Assembly (NCBI GenBank): GCA_010672785.1
Contig: JAAHFX010000003.1
Span: 310,001-374,000, forward strand
Length of the DNA: 64,000 nucleotides
Source: Sphaerospermopsis sp. SIO1G1
GTDB taxonomy: Bacteria > Cyanobacteriota > Cyanobacteriia > Cyanobacteriales > Nostocaceae
Direction: 5' to 3'
In this document: positions 19,191-28,369 of the stretch, one piece after another
How positions within the stretch are numbered: the stretch's first letter is position 1
Layout of the letters: every line of letters begins with the position of its first letter
Notes under the pieces: model-generated
What the model was told of the DNA's origin: nothing
The model's input: the letters and a program-made list of their open reading frames with translations, nothing else
The model's database searches: none
Translations under genes and position numbers: made by a program

Positions 19191-19910
19191 ATGACTTCTG
19201 GTTTAAAATCCTCGACCTTAGAACTACTGAAACGCTTTAACCGTGCGTTTCCCGAATTTTATGAACAATTTGTGAGCAGTGAAATTCAGCTGCAAAACTT
19301 ACGTCTGGCATACCGTTTGTATAAAACTAAACGGGCAGTAATCGAGATGAGACCGGAAGGTAGCAAAAGTGCTTTACATTTTACATACCGCAATCAGTCG
19401 TTTCTCCTCAGTGATATTTTTGGTGTCTTAGCAGCTTATGGTTTAACCATTCATGGTTTGAGTCTTTACGGTCAGATTAAACCGCCCATGTTAGTGTTTG
19501 TCAAATTACTGGTATCCCGTGGTAGCAAAGCTTTGACAGACAAAACTGCTGAAAATGTTTGTCGTGCTATTCGTGAGGCTTTAGGAAATCGCTTTGAGGT
19601 AGAGGAAATGTTAGCGCTAGAATTTAACCTCAATGCTGGTTTAAAACAAGTACAAACAGAATTTTATGTTGATCCTGTTTTTCATCTTCCTGCCTTAGTC
19701 ATAGAAGCTGATAACCAACCTGGATTATTCTATAAGGTTATGTATGCTATCTGGCAGGAAGACCTACTGGTAGTGAATGCTAATTTACTAGTTTGGCGTG
19801 GACGTACAAGACTTATTCTCTACCTACTAGGGCCAAATGAAAGTTTAATTCCTGAATATCTTGGTAATAAAATTGCCGAAGGAGTCAGACATAGGTTACT
19901 TGGTCAGTAG
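19191..19910 (+). CDS. ACT domain-containing protein
   Basis: A 239-residue soluble protein with two regulatory ACT-like folds: one around 66-140 (FLLSDIFGVLAAYGLTIHGLSLYG) and one around 168-235 (ALVIEADNQPGLFYKVMYAIWQEDLLVVNA). Both show the strand-helix-strand pattern with DxxGLF/DIFGV turns typical of ligand-binding ACT domains, as in GlnD or PII-uridylylase C-termini. No catalytic domain is attached, so it may be an amino-acid-responsive regulator. The hydrolase gene follows after only 12 bp, suggesting an operon. Function unknown. Confidence 0.75.
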   Translation: MTSGLKSSTLELLKRFNRAFPEFYEQFVSSEIQLQNLRLAYRLYKTKRAVIEMRPEGSKSALHFTYRNQSFLLSDIFGVLAAYGLTIHGLSLYGQIKPPMLVFVKLLVSRGSKALTDKTAENVCRAIREALGNRFEVEEMLALEFNLNAGLKQVQTEFYVDPVFHLPALVIEADNQPGLFYKVMYAIWQEDLLVVNANLLVWRGRTRLILYLLGPNESLIPEYLGNKIAEGVRHRLLGQ

Positions 19911-19922
19911 TTCTTAATCATT

Positions 19923-20846
19923 ATGGCAACAATAGAAATATTTGGCGTTCCACACTCTTACGAGCTAACAGCACCTACAACTTGCCCTCACGCTTTAGTA
20001 TTTGTTCACGGTTGGTTAAATAGCCGTGGATACTGGCAACCTGTAATTTCTCGTCTTTCCCGTGATTTTCAATGTCTTTCCTATGATTTACGAGGTTTTG
20101 GTAAATCTCAATCTCACGGTAAATTAAGGTTGACAACAACAGGAGAGGTTTCGTCTTTAACGTCCATTAATGAAACTACGACTCAGGTATTGAATCAATC
20201 TGTTAATTCGCTTTATTCTCCTTCGGCCTATGCTCAAGATTTAATAGCTCTTTTAGAAACTTTAAATATTCGTAGTGTCTGGCTGATCGGTCATTCTCTT
20301 GGGGGTACAATCGCTTTATGGACTGCTGCTAAATTTCCAGACTGCGTAAAAGGGGTAGTTTGCATCAATTCAGGAGGAGGGATTTATTTAAAAGAAGCAT
20401 TTGAACAGTTTCGATCTACAGGTCAAAAATTCCTACAAGTTAGACCACGTTGGCTTTATCAAATACCTCTAATTGATTTATTTTTTACGAAAACAAGTGT
20501 TTCTCGCCCTATAGGACGTTATTGGGCGCGTCAAAGGGTAATAGATTTTGTTATTGCTGATCCAGAAGCTGCTTTGGGTACACTCTTGGGTTCTACTACA
20601 GAAGCAGAAGTTAATGGATTACCACAGTTAGTATCACAAGTAAAACAACCAGTTTATTTTTTAGCGGGTACTGATGATAAGGTAATGGAACCCAAATATG
20701 TACGTCATCTCGCTAGTTTTCATCGGCTTTTCCAATATGTTGGTGATAATTATATTGAAATTCCTGATTGTGGACATTTGGCAATGTTAGAACAGCCAAA
20801 TGCAGTAGCAGATCATATTCGGTCGTTAGTCATTAGTGATTGGTGA
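19923..20846 (+). CDS. Alpha/beta hydrolase
   Basis: A 307-residue alpha/beta-hydrolase fold. Oxyanion region VFVHGWLNSRGYW, DLRGFGKS, nucleophile elbow GHSLGG (about 123-128), acid in AGTDDKVM, catalytic His in PDCGHLAMLEQP near the end. Residues 70-100 form a Ser/Thr-rich insertion. The substrate is unknown. It follows the ACT-domain gene by 12 bp. The last codons (about ISDW) and the TGA lie inside a GTGATTG tandem repeat, so the native C-terminus has probably been altered. Confidence 0.82.
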   Translation: MATIEIFGVPHSYELTAPTTCPHALVFVHGWLNSRGYWQPVISRLSRDFQCLSYDLRGFGKSQSHGKLRLTTTGEVSSLTSINETTTQVLNQSVNSLYSPSAYAQDLIALLETLNIRSVWLIGHSLGGTIALWTAAKFPDCVKGVVCINSGGGIYLKEAFEQFRSTGQKFLQVRPRWLYQIPLIDLFFTKTSVSRPIGRYWARQRVIDFVIADPEAALGTLLGSTTEAEVNGLPQLVSQVKQPVYFLAGTDDKVMEPKYVRHLASFHRLFQYVGDNYIEIPDCGHLAMLEQPNAVADHIRSLVISDW

Positions 20847-20905
20847 TTGGTGACTGGGAAAAATTTTCTCCCACTCTCCCACTCTCCCACTCATCCCCTC
20901 TCCCC
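20835..20905. repeat. STRR arrays at hydrolase 3' end
   Basis: GTGATTG units spanning the stop codon at 20844-20846, followed by CTCCCAC units to about 20905 in the convergent spacer before tsaD. Confidence 0.7.
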
Positions 20906-20914
20906 ACCTGCTTC

Positions 20915-21958
20915 CTAATGTTGATACAATTCCATAACTTTAGTAAGCGGTAGTCGAGAATGAACGCCTAAAGTGAGAGGAGATGTATGACCGCGGGATA
21001 GATGGTCAGTTGCTGCACAGCCGATCATAGCCGCGTTGTCAGTACAAAATTTGAGGGGTGGGAAAAGAATTTGTAAGTTATGTTTTTGTGCTACAGCTTG
21101 TAAATGTTTTCTCAGTCCGCTGTTAGCTGCTACTCCTCCACCTACAGCAATTGTTTTCAATTCATAATCACAAGCACAGGCGATCGCTCTTTTGGTGAGA
21201 GCTTTGGCTATGGTTTCTTGAAAGCTGGCTGCTATATCCGCTATTGGTAGTTCTTGGTGATTTTTTTCTAAGTTCTGTACTAATCGTAAAACTGCCGTTT
21301 TTAAACCGCTAAAACTGCCGTCATAGGGGTGATAACCGCCACCAGGAAGAGAAATTTTGCCTTCTGGCAAGACAAAGGCTTGAGGATCACCTGTTTGGGC
21401 TAATTTATCAATCACTGGGCCACCAGGATAACCCAACTTTAGTAACCTTGCGACTTTATCAAAGGCCTCTCCAGCCGCATCATCACGAGTTTCGCCAAGA
21501 GTTTCGTAATTACCACAATCTTTAACATAAATCAAGCTTGTATGTCCGCCTGAAACTAGTAAGCTAAGAAATGGGGGGTCTACATTCGGTTGTGCTAGGT
21601 AAGTAGCGTAGATATGACCTTCCAGGTGATGAACACCCAAAAATGGTTTTTCATGCACTACGGCCAAAGTTTTGGCGGCTGTTAAACCAACTAATAATGC
21701 TCCTACCAATCCTGGCGCACAAGTAGCCGCAACGCCATCTATTTGTCCCCAGTTCATCAAACTGTCATCCATAGCTTTTGCTATTGCTTGATTGATGATT
21801 TCTAAGTGTTGTCGTGATGCGACCTCTGGTACAACTCCCCCGTACTGTTTGTGGATGGGAATTTGTGAGGTAATAACACTGCTACATACTTGACGATTCT
21901 TAACAATGGCTACAGCCGTTTCATCACAGCTGGTTTCGATAGCTAAAACTGTGGTCAT
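20915..21958 (-). CDS. tsaD: tRNA N6-adenosine threonylcarbamoyltransferase TsaD
   Basis: A 347-residue ASKHA-fold enzyme that forms t6A37 in ANN-decoding tRNAs together with TsaB, TsaC and TsaE. Seen: [13 protein letters not shown] at the N-terminus, metal ligands H111 and H115 in [42 protein letters not shown] and the final Asp in [10 protein letters not shown]. Full length. Starts at the ATG at 21958. It is divergent from psaF across a repeat-rich spacer. Confidence 0.96.
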   Translation of the reverse strand: MTTVLAIETSCDETAVAIVKNRQVCSSVITSQIPIHKQYGGVVPEVASRQHLEIINQAIAKAMDDSLMNWGQIDGVAATCAPGLVGALLVGLTAAKTLAVVHEKPFLGVHHLEGHIYATYLAQPNVDPPFLSLLVSGGHTSLIYVKDCGNYETLGETRDDAAGEAFDKVARLLKLGYPGGPVIDKLAQTGDPQAFVLPEGKISLPGGGYHPYDGSFSGLKTAVLRLVQNLEKNHQELPIADIAASFQETIAKALTKRAIACACDYELKTIAVGGGVAANSGLRKHLQAVAQKHNLQILFPPLKFCTDNAAMIGCAATDHLSRGHTSPLTLGVHSRLPLTKVMELYQH

Positions 21959-22271
21959 GGTGAAGTAGGGAATTGAGTACAGGTAGTGGTGGGGTGATGG
22001 GGTGAGGGGAAGAGTGGGTGAGGGGGTGATGGGGTGAAAATTCTTTCCCAGTCACCAATCACCAATCACCAATCACCAGTCACCAATCACCAACCACCAA
22101 CCACCAAAACCTTACTTTTGGTTGCGAAGCTTTAACTTTTATTTACTTAAACTTTACTCGATTCCCAGCCAAGAGTATGATGACTTGCTAGTTATCTAAA
22201 TCAAATCATTGTACAAGCCGCTTCGTTTTGTACATGAAAGTTCTTGTTTTGTAATAAAAGGAAACAACTCA
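21959..22271. other. tsaD-psaF divergent spacer with STRRs
   Basis: GGGTGAG/GGGTGATG purine repeats (21990-22035) are followed by CACCAAT arrays (about 22050-22105). Then come three 11-bp-spaced units CTTTAACTTTT, ATTTACTTAAA, CTTTACTCGAT (22130-22162) upstream of psaF, which may be regulatory. psaF has AAAGGA just before its ATG. Confidence 0.5.
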
Positions 22272-22766
22272 ATGCGACGATTGTTTGCTTTGATTTTAGC
22301 GATTGGTCTCTGGTTCAACTTTGCTCCCTCAGCAAATGCTCTGGGTGCTGATCTTGTACCTTGCAAAGACTCCCCCGCATTTCAAGCATTAGCCCAAAAC
22401 GCCCGTAATACCACTGCTGATCCAGAATCTGGGAAAAAACGGTTTGAGCGTTATTCTCAAGCTTTATGTGGTCCTGAAGGCTATCCTCACTTAATTGTAG
22501 ATGGTCGTCTAGATCGTGCTGGTGACTTTTTGATCCCCGGTATCCTTTTTCTCTATATTGCTGGTTGGATCGGCTGGGTAGGTCGTGCTTATCTACAAGC
22601 TATCAAAAAAGATGGTGGTGCTGAACAAAAAGAAATCCAAATTGATTTGGGTTTAGCATTGCCAATTATTACTAGTGGTTTTGCTTGGCCAGCAGCAGCA
22701 CTCAAGGAACTTCTTTCTGGTGAATTAACTGCTAAGGATTCAGAAATTACTATTTCTCCTCGCTAA
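22272..22766 (+). CDS. psaF: Photosystem I reaction center subunit III (PsaF)
   Basis: A 164-residue precursor. Residues 1-23 form a signal peptide ending SANA, after which the mature lumenal domain begins [14 protein letters not shown]. One main transmembrane helix ([20 protein letters not shown]) and a second hydrophobic stretch follow. PsaF sits at the PSI periphery near the plastocyanin/cytochrome c6 docking site. The ATG at 22272, with a good AAAGGA site, is chosen over an upstream TTG at 22209. First gene of psaF-psaJ-psaL. Confidence 0.97.
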   Translation: MRRLFALILAIGLWFNFAPSANALGADLVPCKDSPAFQALAQNARNTTADPESGKKRFERYSQALCGPEGYPHLIVDGRLDRAGDFLIPGILFLYIAGWIGWVGRAYLQAIKKDGGAEQKEIQIDLGLALPIITSGFAWPAAALKELLSGELTAKDSEITISPR

Positions 22767-22806
22767 TTAATTCATTCCTATTTATTTGTTTTTGGAGACT
22801 CAATTC

Positions 22807-22953
22807 ATGGCTGACAAAAACGATCAATCCTATTTGATCAAGTTTATTTCTACAGCACCTGTGGCAGCTACTATTTGGCTAACAATCACAGCGGGTATTT
22901 TGATCGAATTCAACCGCTTTTTTCCAGACTTACTTTTCCACCCTCTACCATAG
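22807..22953 (+). CDS. psaJ: Photosystem I reaction center subunit IX (PsaJ)
   Basis: A 48-codon gene beginning [18 protein letters not shown], with a single transmembrane helix ([18 protein letters not shown]) and ending [10 protein letters not shown]. This is the typical PsaJ pattern. It binds pigment next to PsaF in PSI. It lies 40 bp downstream of psaF with GGAG (22794-22797) as ribosome binding site, so is cotranscribed with it. Confidence 0.96.
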   Translation: MADKNDQSYLIKFISTAPVAATIWLTITAGILIEFNRFFPDLLFHPLP

Positions 22954-23053
22954 GGGCAAACAATAATATATATCAGTAAGTAGTGATTAGTTTAACTAAT
23001 AAAACTATTTACTGATAAATATCACAACTGTGAAATTCGAGGCAAGGTAAAAT

Positions 23054-23554
23054 ATGACACAATCTGTTGGCAATTCCAAAAGTCGTGAAGCAATCAGACC
23101 GGCTGGTCTTGATCCCCAAGAAGGAAATTTAGAGACTCCAGTGAATTCTTCTCCTTTAGTGAAGTGGTTCATTGGTAATCTACCTGCTTACCGCCCTGGT
23201 CTAAATCCTTTTAGACGTGGTTTAGAAATTGGTATGGCTCACGGTTACTTGCTATTTGGGCCTTTCCATAGATTAGGTCCTTTACGCAGTGCTGACAATG
23301 CTACCTTAGCTGGTTTATTAGGTAGTATCGGTTTAGTAGTAATTCTTACTGCTTGCTTGTCTATGTATGCTAACAGCAACCCAGATAAAGCTTTAGCTAG
23401 TGTAACTGTACCTAACCCTCCTGTTGATGCTTTTAACTCCAGAGAAAGCTGGAATAATTTTGCTAGTGCTTTCTTGATCGGTGGTATCGGCGGTGCTGTG
23501 GTAGCTTTCTTCTTAACCATTAATTCTGGATTTATCCAAGGTTTAATAGGTTAA
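23054..23554 (+). CDS. psaL: Photosystem I reaction center subunit XI (PsaL)
   Basis: A 166-residue PSI subunit that mediates oligomer contacts. Conserved stretches: NLPAYRPGLNPFRRGLEIGMAHGY, GPFHRLGPLR, and two C-terminal helices (AGLLGSIGLVVILTACLSMY, FLIGGIGGAVVAFFLT). It carries an extended segment between them (ASVTVPNPPVDAFNSRESW). It is placed 100 bp after psaJ, giving psaF-psaJ-psaL, an order associated in the literature with tetrameric PSI in heterocystous cyanobacteria. AGGCAAGG precedes the ATG. Confidence 0.97.
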   Translation: MTQSVGNSKSREAIRPAGLDPQEGNLETPVNSSPLVKWFIGNLPAYRPGLNPFRRGLEIGMAHGYLLFGPFHRLGPLRSADNATLAGLLGSIGLVVILTACLSMYANSNPDKALASVTVPNPPVDAFNSRESWNNFASAFLIGGIGGAVVAFFLTINSGFIQGLIG

Positions 23555-23565
23555 GAGAGTTTTGT

Positions 23566-23650
23566 GGTAATGGGTAGTTGGTTAGTGGTAATTGTTAACT
23601 GTTGATGATGAATTATAGTTTTCATTAACAATTACCTTTCACCCATTACC
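23566..23650. terminator. Bidirectional hairpin between psaL and gmk
   Basis: Nested perfect arms: outer GGTAATGGGT (23566-23575) with ACCCATTACC (23641-23650), inner GGTAATTGTTAA (23587-23598) with TTAACAATTACC (23625-23636). It fills the gap between convergent psaL and gmk and lacks a clear T-tract, so may act as an RNA-stabilising or weak bidirectional terminator. Confidence 0.55.
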
Positions 23651-23653
23651 AGA

Positions 23654-24262
23654 TTAACTTTCTGCTTCTGCAAAAATAACCGCTTCAACTTGATGCAAGG
23701 CAGTTTCAAAATTATCATTGACAATTTGAATATCAAATTCTTCTGCGGCTTGGATTTCTTCTTGAGCGCGAGTTAAACGTCGGCTGATCGCCTCTTCAGA
23801 ATCTTGTCCTCGTCCACGGATACGATTTTCCAATTCTGAAAATGTAGGTGGAAGTATAAAGATACTCAAAGCATTTGGGTAAGAATGTCTAATTTGTCTA
23901 GCGCCTTCTAACTCAATTTCTAAGATCACCAATTTGCCAGAATTGATTTTTTGTAGAACTTCTGTACGTGGTGTTCCATAATAATTTCCAGCAAATTCAG
24001 CCCACTCTAAAAATTCACCTTGCGCCACTAATTTTTCAAACTGGTTACGAGAAATAAAGTAATAGTTTTTACCATCAACTTCTCCTGGACGGGGGGAGCG
24101 GGTTGTGGCAGAGACAGAGTAATATAGTTCTGGATGACGCTCCAGAAGTTTTTGCATGAGAGTTCCCTTACCTACCCCACTAGGACCTGTAAGAACAATT
24201 AACTTACCCAGAGCAGGAATTTCTTGGGTAGTAGCACCACTGTAAATTGGTAAAGCTTGCAT
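23654..24262 (-). CDS. gmk: Guanylate kinase
   Basis: A 202-residue P-loop kinase converting GMP to GDP. The Walker A is GPSGVGKGT (about 28-36), then [32 protein letters not shown] and [15 protein letters not shown] of the lid. The first 18 residues precede the usual domain start. It begins at the ATG at 24262. The RemA-like gene lies upstream on the same strand, an arrangement (remA-gmk) shared with Firmicutes. Confidence 0.95.
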   Translation of the reverse strand: MQALPIYSGATTQEIPALGKLIVLTGPSGVGKGTLMQKLLERHPELYYSVSATTRSPRPGEVDGKNYYFISRNQFEKLVAQGEFLEWAEFAGNYYGTPRTEVLQKINSGKLVILEIELEGARQIRHSYPNALSIFILPPTFSELENRIRGRGQDSEEAISRRLTRAQEEIQAAEEFDIQIVNDNFETALHQVEAVIFAEAES

Positions 24263-24581
24263 TTATCCTGTTAATTTTTTATTTGGTCGGTAAGTGTCTT
24301 TCCCCAGTCTCTAACTTTGCTAACAAAACAAATTGAGACAAGGGAAGTTGTAACACTATTGACAGAAAAATTAGATTATTTTATATCCTACGGCCGAAAC
24401 GGCAAAAATGGGGGATATGTAGCTGATACAAATGTTAGCTTGTATGAGTCAAAAATTAATTAGCACAGATTGGCGTAAATAAACCAACCATTCTCAATTC
24501 CTAAAAAGCTTACTTACTCTTGGTTCTGACTTTTGATTTTTGACTTTTGCAAAGCGTTACTAGCTGTTAACCCCAGAAAAT
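24263..24581. other. Spacer between remA-like gene and gmk
   Basis: 319 bp without a gene; contains an imperfect repeat of TTTTGACTTTTG motifs near 24530-24550. Nothing else recognised. Confidence 0.4.
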
Positions 24582-24848
24582 TTAATTATCCACTGTATGA
24601 TGATCACGGGAAATGACAAAACGATTTGCGACAGTTTCTGGCTGAATTGCAGACAAAACAACATGACTAGAGTCAGTGATAATTACAGCCCTAGTGCGAC
24701 GGCCATAGGTAGCATCAATCAGTTGACCTCTATCTCTAGCGTCAGTAATAATACGCTTGATGGGGGCAGATTCGGGACTAACAATGGCAACTACTCGATT
24801 TGCTGATACGATGTTACCAAAACCAATGTTGATTAATTGAATATCCAT
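24582..24848 (-). CDS. DUF370/RemA family protein
   Basis: An 88-residue protein beginning [20 protein letters not shown] and containing [22 protein letters not shown]. These are the diagnostic conserved segments of the DUF370 (RemA, extracellular matrix regulatory protein A) family. In Bacillus RemA is an oligomeric DNA-binding activator of biofilm and osmoprotection genes; the cyanobacterial role is not established. The ATG at 24848 is chosen because the family starts at MDIQL; an upstream candidate at 24866 would add six residues. Upstream of gmk on the same strand. Confidence 0.88.
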   Translation of the reverse strand: MDIQLINIGFGNIVSANRVVAIVSPESAPIKRIITDARDRGQLIDATYGRRTRAVIITDSSHVVLSAIQPETVANRFVISRDHHTVDN

Positions 24849-25203
24849 AAAAAAATAGGCACTCAAGGTGCGAGAAAAAGCTTGTGATAAATATATTCCT
24901 ATGTTATACCTAAAAAATTTGAGTTACAACGAATAAAATCTTGGTATTGTGAGTTTTTCTCTTGTAAATGCTGTTTTTAGCTATGTTATTAGCCAAAAAA
25001 GCCAAAAAAACCTATCCAAATATCTGTTCAATTCTTTTGAGCAAGGTTAATCATGTCAGTTGTCAGTTATCAGTTATCAGTTATCACTGGTTACCGTTCT
25101 CTCTCTCAAAGATAAAATTTATTTTGCATGACTACTTATTCTCTTTTTTTTACTCCCTTAAAATGGCAGGTTTTAAACTACACTTTTCTAGTGAAATTTA
25201 TCT
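24849..25203. other. Intergenic region with family-C element
   Basis: Contains a reversed family-C element (about 25028-25136) with a CAGTTAT tandem core. An apparent 79-codon ORF across it is composed of repeat sequence and is not believed. Confidence 0.55.
25028..25136 (-). repeat. Dispersed element, family C (copy 4)
   Basis: The reverse complement begins AGTAGTCATGCAAAATAAAT, continues to GAGAGAGAACGG, then holds TAACTGA heptamers, and ends with GATTAACCTTGCTCA. The ends match the copies at 39.3 and 48.7 kb while the tandem core differs. Confidence 0.5.
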
Positions 25204-25944
25204 TTAGAGAATTTGTGACAAGAACTTCTGGGATCTTTCTTCCTTGGGTGCAGTAAAAAATGTTTCGGGGGTTGCTTCCTCCACCAGAGAACCACTATCC
25301 ATCAGAATTACTCTATCAGCAACTTCACGCGCAAAACCCACTTCATGAGTAACAACAACCATCGTCATTCCTTCATTAGCCAAATTTTTCATCACATCTA
25401 ATACTTCTCTAACCATCTCCGGATCTAATGCTGAAGTTGGTTCATCAAATAACATGATTTTAGGCTGCATTGCTAAGGCACGTGCGATTGCTACCCGCTG
25501 CTGTTGTCCACCTGATAATTGCCCTGGGTATTTATGTGCTTGTGGTAAAATTCCAACTCTTTCTAAAAGTTGCATTGCTAATTCTTCAGCCTGAGCTTTT
25601 GGTATTTTTCTTACCCAAATAGGTGCTAAGGTGATGTTTTTTAAAACTGTGAGATGAGGAAATAAATTAAACTGTTGAAAAACCATTCCTGCTTCTCTGC
25701 GGATTTTTTCAATGTTTTTTAAATCACGACTTAGGGTAATTCCATCAATGGTAATTTTGCCTTGTTGATATTCTTCTAAAGCGTTAAACGTACGGATAAA
25801 TGTAGATTTTCCTGAACCAGATGGTCCCATTAAAACGACAACTTCTCCACGGTTGACAGTTAAACTTACACCTTTGAGAGCATGAAATTTACCATACCAT
25901 TTATGTACATCTTCAGCGATAATTACTGGTTCTAGAGTTGGCAT
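25204..25944 (-). CDS. bgtA: Amino-acid ABC transporter ATP-binding protein (BgtA-like)
   Basis: A 246-residue ATPase of the polar amino-acid (GlnQ) family: Walker [11 protein letters not shown]-loop [13 protein letters not shown], signature [15 protein letters not shown], Walker [16 protein letters not shown]-loop [10 protein letters not shown]. It energises uptake through the two permeases upstream. Gene order natF-natG-natH-ATPase matches the Anabaena N-II transporter for acidic and neutral amino acids, whose ATPase is BgtA, shared with the basic amino-acid system Bgt. It is the last gene of the operon. Symbol assigned by synteny. Confidence 0.88.
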   Translation of the reverse strand: MPTLEPVIIAEDVHKWYGKFHALKGVSLTVNRGEVVVLMGPSGSGKSTFIRTFNALEEYQQGKITIDGITLSRDLKNIEKIRREAGMVFQQFNLFPHLTVLKNITLAPIWVRKIPKAQAEELAMQLLERVGILPQAHKYPGQLSGGQQQRVAIARALAMQPKIMLFDEPTSALDPEMVREVLDVMKNLANEGMTMVVVTHEVGFAREVADRVILMDSGSLVEEATPETFFTAPKEERSQKFLSQIL

Positions 25945-26021
25945 TGTTTATATCTCCATAAAATTGATCAGAGGTAAAATTATTATCATTAAAAACTTAT
26001 GAAAGCTGTATTTTGAGTCTT

Positions 26022-27044
26022 TTAATTTGCCACTTGTTTTTCTAATTTCCGTGCAGCTAGAGACATGGAATAACAAAATAACCAATAAATAAAACCAATA
26101 AATATATATACTTCTGCATATTTTCCTAAAAATTTTGGTTGGGCTAAAATAGTTTTGGCTATACCTGTTAATTCTACCAATCCTACTAAAGATAATAAAG
26201 AAGTGTCTTTAAATAAACCAATAAACTGACCAACAATCGCAGGAAGAACGGCGCGTAAAGCTTGGGGTAATATAATGAATATTAGTCTTAAAGGAGGGTT
26301 TAGTCCTAATGCTTTTGCTGCTTCAATTTGTCCTCTAGGAATTGATTGTAATCCTCCTCTCACATTTTCTGCCATGTATGCAGCACTGAATAATACTAAT
26401 CCTGCTACTCCTCTGACTAAACGATCCAAACGCCAATTTGCTGGTAAGAATAAAGGTAACATTACCTGAGCAAAAAATAAAATACCTATTAATGGTAGTC
26501 CTCTCAATATTTCGATATATAAAATAGAACCCCAGCGAATTACTAATAGCTGACTGGTTCTACCTAATGCTAAGAATATGCCTAGAGGAAATGATAAAAT
26601 AATACTTATTGTTGCTATTAATAATGTTAGTAATAAACCATTCCATAAATTGGTAGATACAGATTTTAAACCTAATCCTCCACCAATTAACCAGATGTTA
26701 ATCGCAAATGACAATAACCATGCTGGTGCAAGAAAAGCAAGAATTATTTGATTTATTTGATTTTTAATGAGATATTGCTGCTTAGTGAAACAAAACCAGG
26801 TAATTAAACTTAAAAATGAGATAATTCCTATAACTATCCAGAGTCGCCAATATAGAGTTTTAGGAAATCTGCCAACTAAAAATAGATGGAAATTTACCTG
26901 GATAACTTGCCATTGTGCTTGGGTAAATAGCCAAGTAATGATTCCTGTAATTGACCAATATATAAAAATTATGCACGCGATAGTGAGTATGCTATTGTAC
27001 CATGTATTGAAAAGGTTTTTGCGTAGCCAATTTAATATTTTCAT
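26022..27044 (-). CDS. natH: Amino-acid ABC transporter permease (NatH-like)
   Basis: A 340-residue inner-membrane permease of the HisM/BztC type. An N-terminal extension with three hydrophobic segments precedes the 200-residue core. The core carries the EAA loop near 240 (GQIEAAKALGLNPPLRLIFIILPQA) that contacts the ATPase. It pairs with the NatG-like permease 38 bp upstream; the ATPase gene starts 77 bp downstream. The large N-terminal extension is normal for permeases of glutamate/aspartate/glutamine systems. Confidence 0.88.
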   Translation of the reverse strand: MKILNWLRKNLFNTWYNSILTIACIIFIYWSITGIITWLFTQAQWQVIQVNFHLFLVGRFPKTLYWRLWIVIGIISFLSLITWFCFTKQQYLIKNQINQIILAFLAPAWLLSFAINIWLIGGGLGLKSVSTNLWNGLLLTLLIATISIILSFPLGIFLALGRTSQLLVIRWGSILYIEILRGLPLIGILFFAQVMLPLFLPANWRLDRLVRGVAGLVLFSAAYMAENVRGGLQSIPRGQIEAAKALGLNPPLRLIFIILPQALRAVLPAIVGQFIGLFKDTSLLSLVGLVELTGIAKTILAQPKFLGKYAEVYIFIGFIYWLFCYSMSLAARKLEKQVAN

Positions 27045-27082
27045 CTATTCCTGATCTCCCTATATTGAATGTAGATGCTGAT

Positions 27083-28009
27083 TTATCTTTCTTTGATTTT
27101 TACAGTCTTATTGAATAGATTCATGGTTAAAGAAATAATTAAACTCAATGTTAGATATGTCAACATAATTAATAACATTACTTCTACTGCTTTACCTGTT
27201 TGATTAAAAGTAGTAGAAGCGACAAAATAAACATCTGGATATCCAATGGCGATCGCCAAACTCGAATTTTTAGTTAAGTTCAAATATTGACTGGTTAATG
27301 GGGGAATAATTACCCGTAAAGCTTGGGGAAAAATCACCAAACGCATGACTAAACCAGAGTTTAAACCAAGCGATCGCCCTGCTTCCCATTGTCCTTTTGC
27401 TACTGATTGAATTCCTGCTCTGACAATTTCAGCAATAAAAGCACCTGTATAAAATGTCAAACCTAATAACAAAGTTGCAAATTCTGGAGAAAAGTTAATT
27501 CCAATAATTTCAATCCCATTTTGGCTAATACCTAGTATCCCTAAAATAGTAACCTGATTTTCAAGTTTGGGAAAACTTAAAAAAACTGCAAAATACCAAA
27601 AAAGCAATTGTAATAATAATGGAGTATTTCTGAATATTTCTATATATACTAAACTGATATTTCTCACCAACCAGTTATCAGATAAACGAGAAATACCAGC
27701 AGTTATTCCCACAATTGTTGTGAGGATAATTCCAGTAATTGCTATCCTCAAAGAATTGAGTAATCCAATAATTAAAGCCTGGGTATATGTATCAGTAGAA
27801 CTATAATTAATTGGAGTTTCCCCAATATCAAAAGATGCTTGTTGTTGCAGAAAATCGAACCCGAAATTAAGTCCTAATTGTCGTAAATTCCGGTTAAAAT
27901 TCATTCCTAAAATTATAGCTATAGAAATCGCTAAAACGACAGCTATAACTTGTACAACAATTTGCCAAAAGCGCGAGTCTCGCCAAATTGGAGTTTGGTT
28001 ATTAGTCAT
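27083..28009 (-). CDS. natG: Amino-acid ABC transporter permease (NatG-like)
   Basis: A 308-residue permease of the BztB type. It has an N-terminal membrane anchor (16-36), an interrupted core with TALIIGLLNSLRIAITGIILTTIVG, and the EAA loop GQWEAGRSLGLNSGLVMRLVIFPQA. It forms the heterodimeric channel with the NatH-like protein. It starts at the ATG at 28009. Between it and the upstream natF gene lies a 360-bp spacer carrying repeats, so the operon may be partly uncoupled there. Confidence 0.88.
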   Translation of the reverse strand: MTNNQTPIWRDSRFWQIVVQVIAVVLAISIAIILGMNFNRNLRQLGLNFGFDFLQQQASFDIGETPINYSSTDTYTQALIIGLLNSLRIAITGIILTTIVGITAGISRLSDNWLVRNISLVYIEIFRNTPLLLQLLFWYFAVFLSFPKLENQVTILGILGISQNGIEIIGINFSPEFATLLLGLTFYTGAFIAEIVRAGIQSVAKGQWEAGRSLGLNSGLVMRLVIFPQALRVIIPPLTSQYLNLTKNSSLAIAIGYPDVYFVASTTFNQTGKAVEVMLLIMLTYLTLSLIISLTMNLFNKTVKIKER

Positions 28010-28369
28010 TATTTATAGTTCTACCGTACTTGTTATGCATAATTACCGGTTTGGAAAAGGTAACAGGGTAAATGTTATCATTAGGACTTACGCAAAATAT
28101 CTCTTGCAACCTCTTACCTCTGTGTTCTCTGTGTCTGGAGTGGTTCGATTATTCCATAGCTTCTGCAATATCTAAAGTCTGTAGCTTATGTTCATGTACA
28201 TTAAACCTTCCAGTTTTTTTGAGATTGATTTTGCAGATTAGGTACAGAAGAAACTTATTTATTAGTTACTAGTGATTAGTTATCCAGGAAAAAGAGAAAT
28301 CCAGATGCAAGAGTTAATATTTATTAACACAACTTTTGCATCCAAATAGCTAAAACATTCACCTATCAC
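28010..28369. other. Spacer between natF and natG
   Basis: Contains a family-B-like terminus AGGACTTACGC at 28083-28093 and the TCTGTGTTCTCTGTG repeat often seen in such genomes. No gene; the interruption inside an otherwise tight operon looks like an insertion. Confidence 0.5.

Noticed and set aside
24968..25207. 79-codon ORF upstream of the ABC ATPase gene
   Set aside because: Its centre (VSCQLSVISYH) is translated CAGTTAT tandem repeat of a family-C element; no ribosome binding site.
28072..28272. 66-codon ORF between natF and natG
   Set aside because: Begins inside a family-B-like end and includes the TCTGTGTTCTCTGTG repeat; no coding features.
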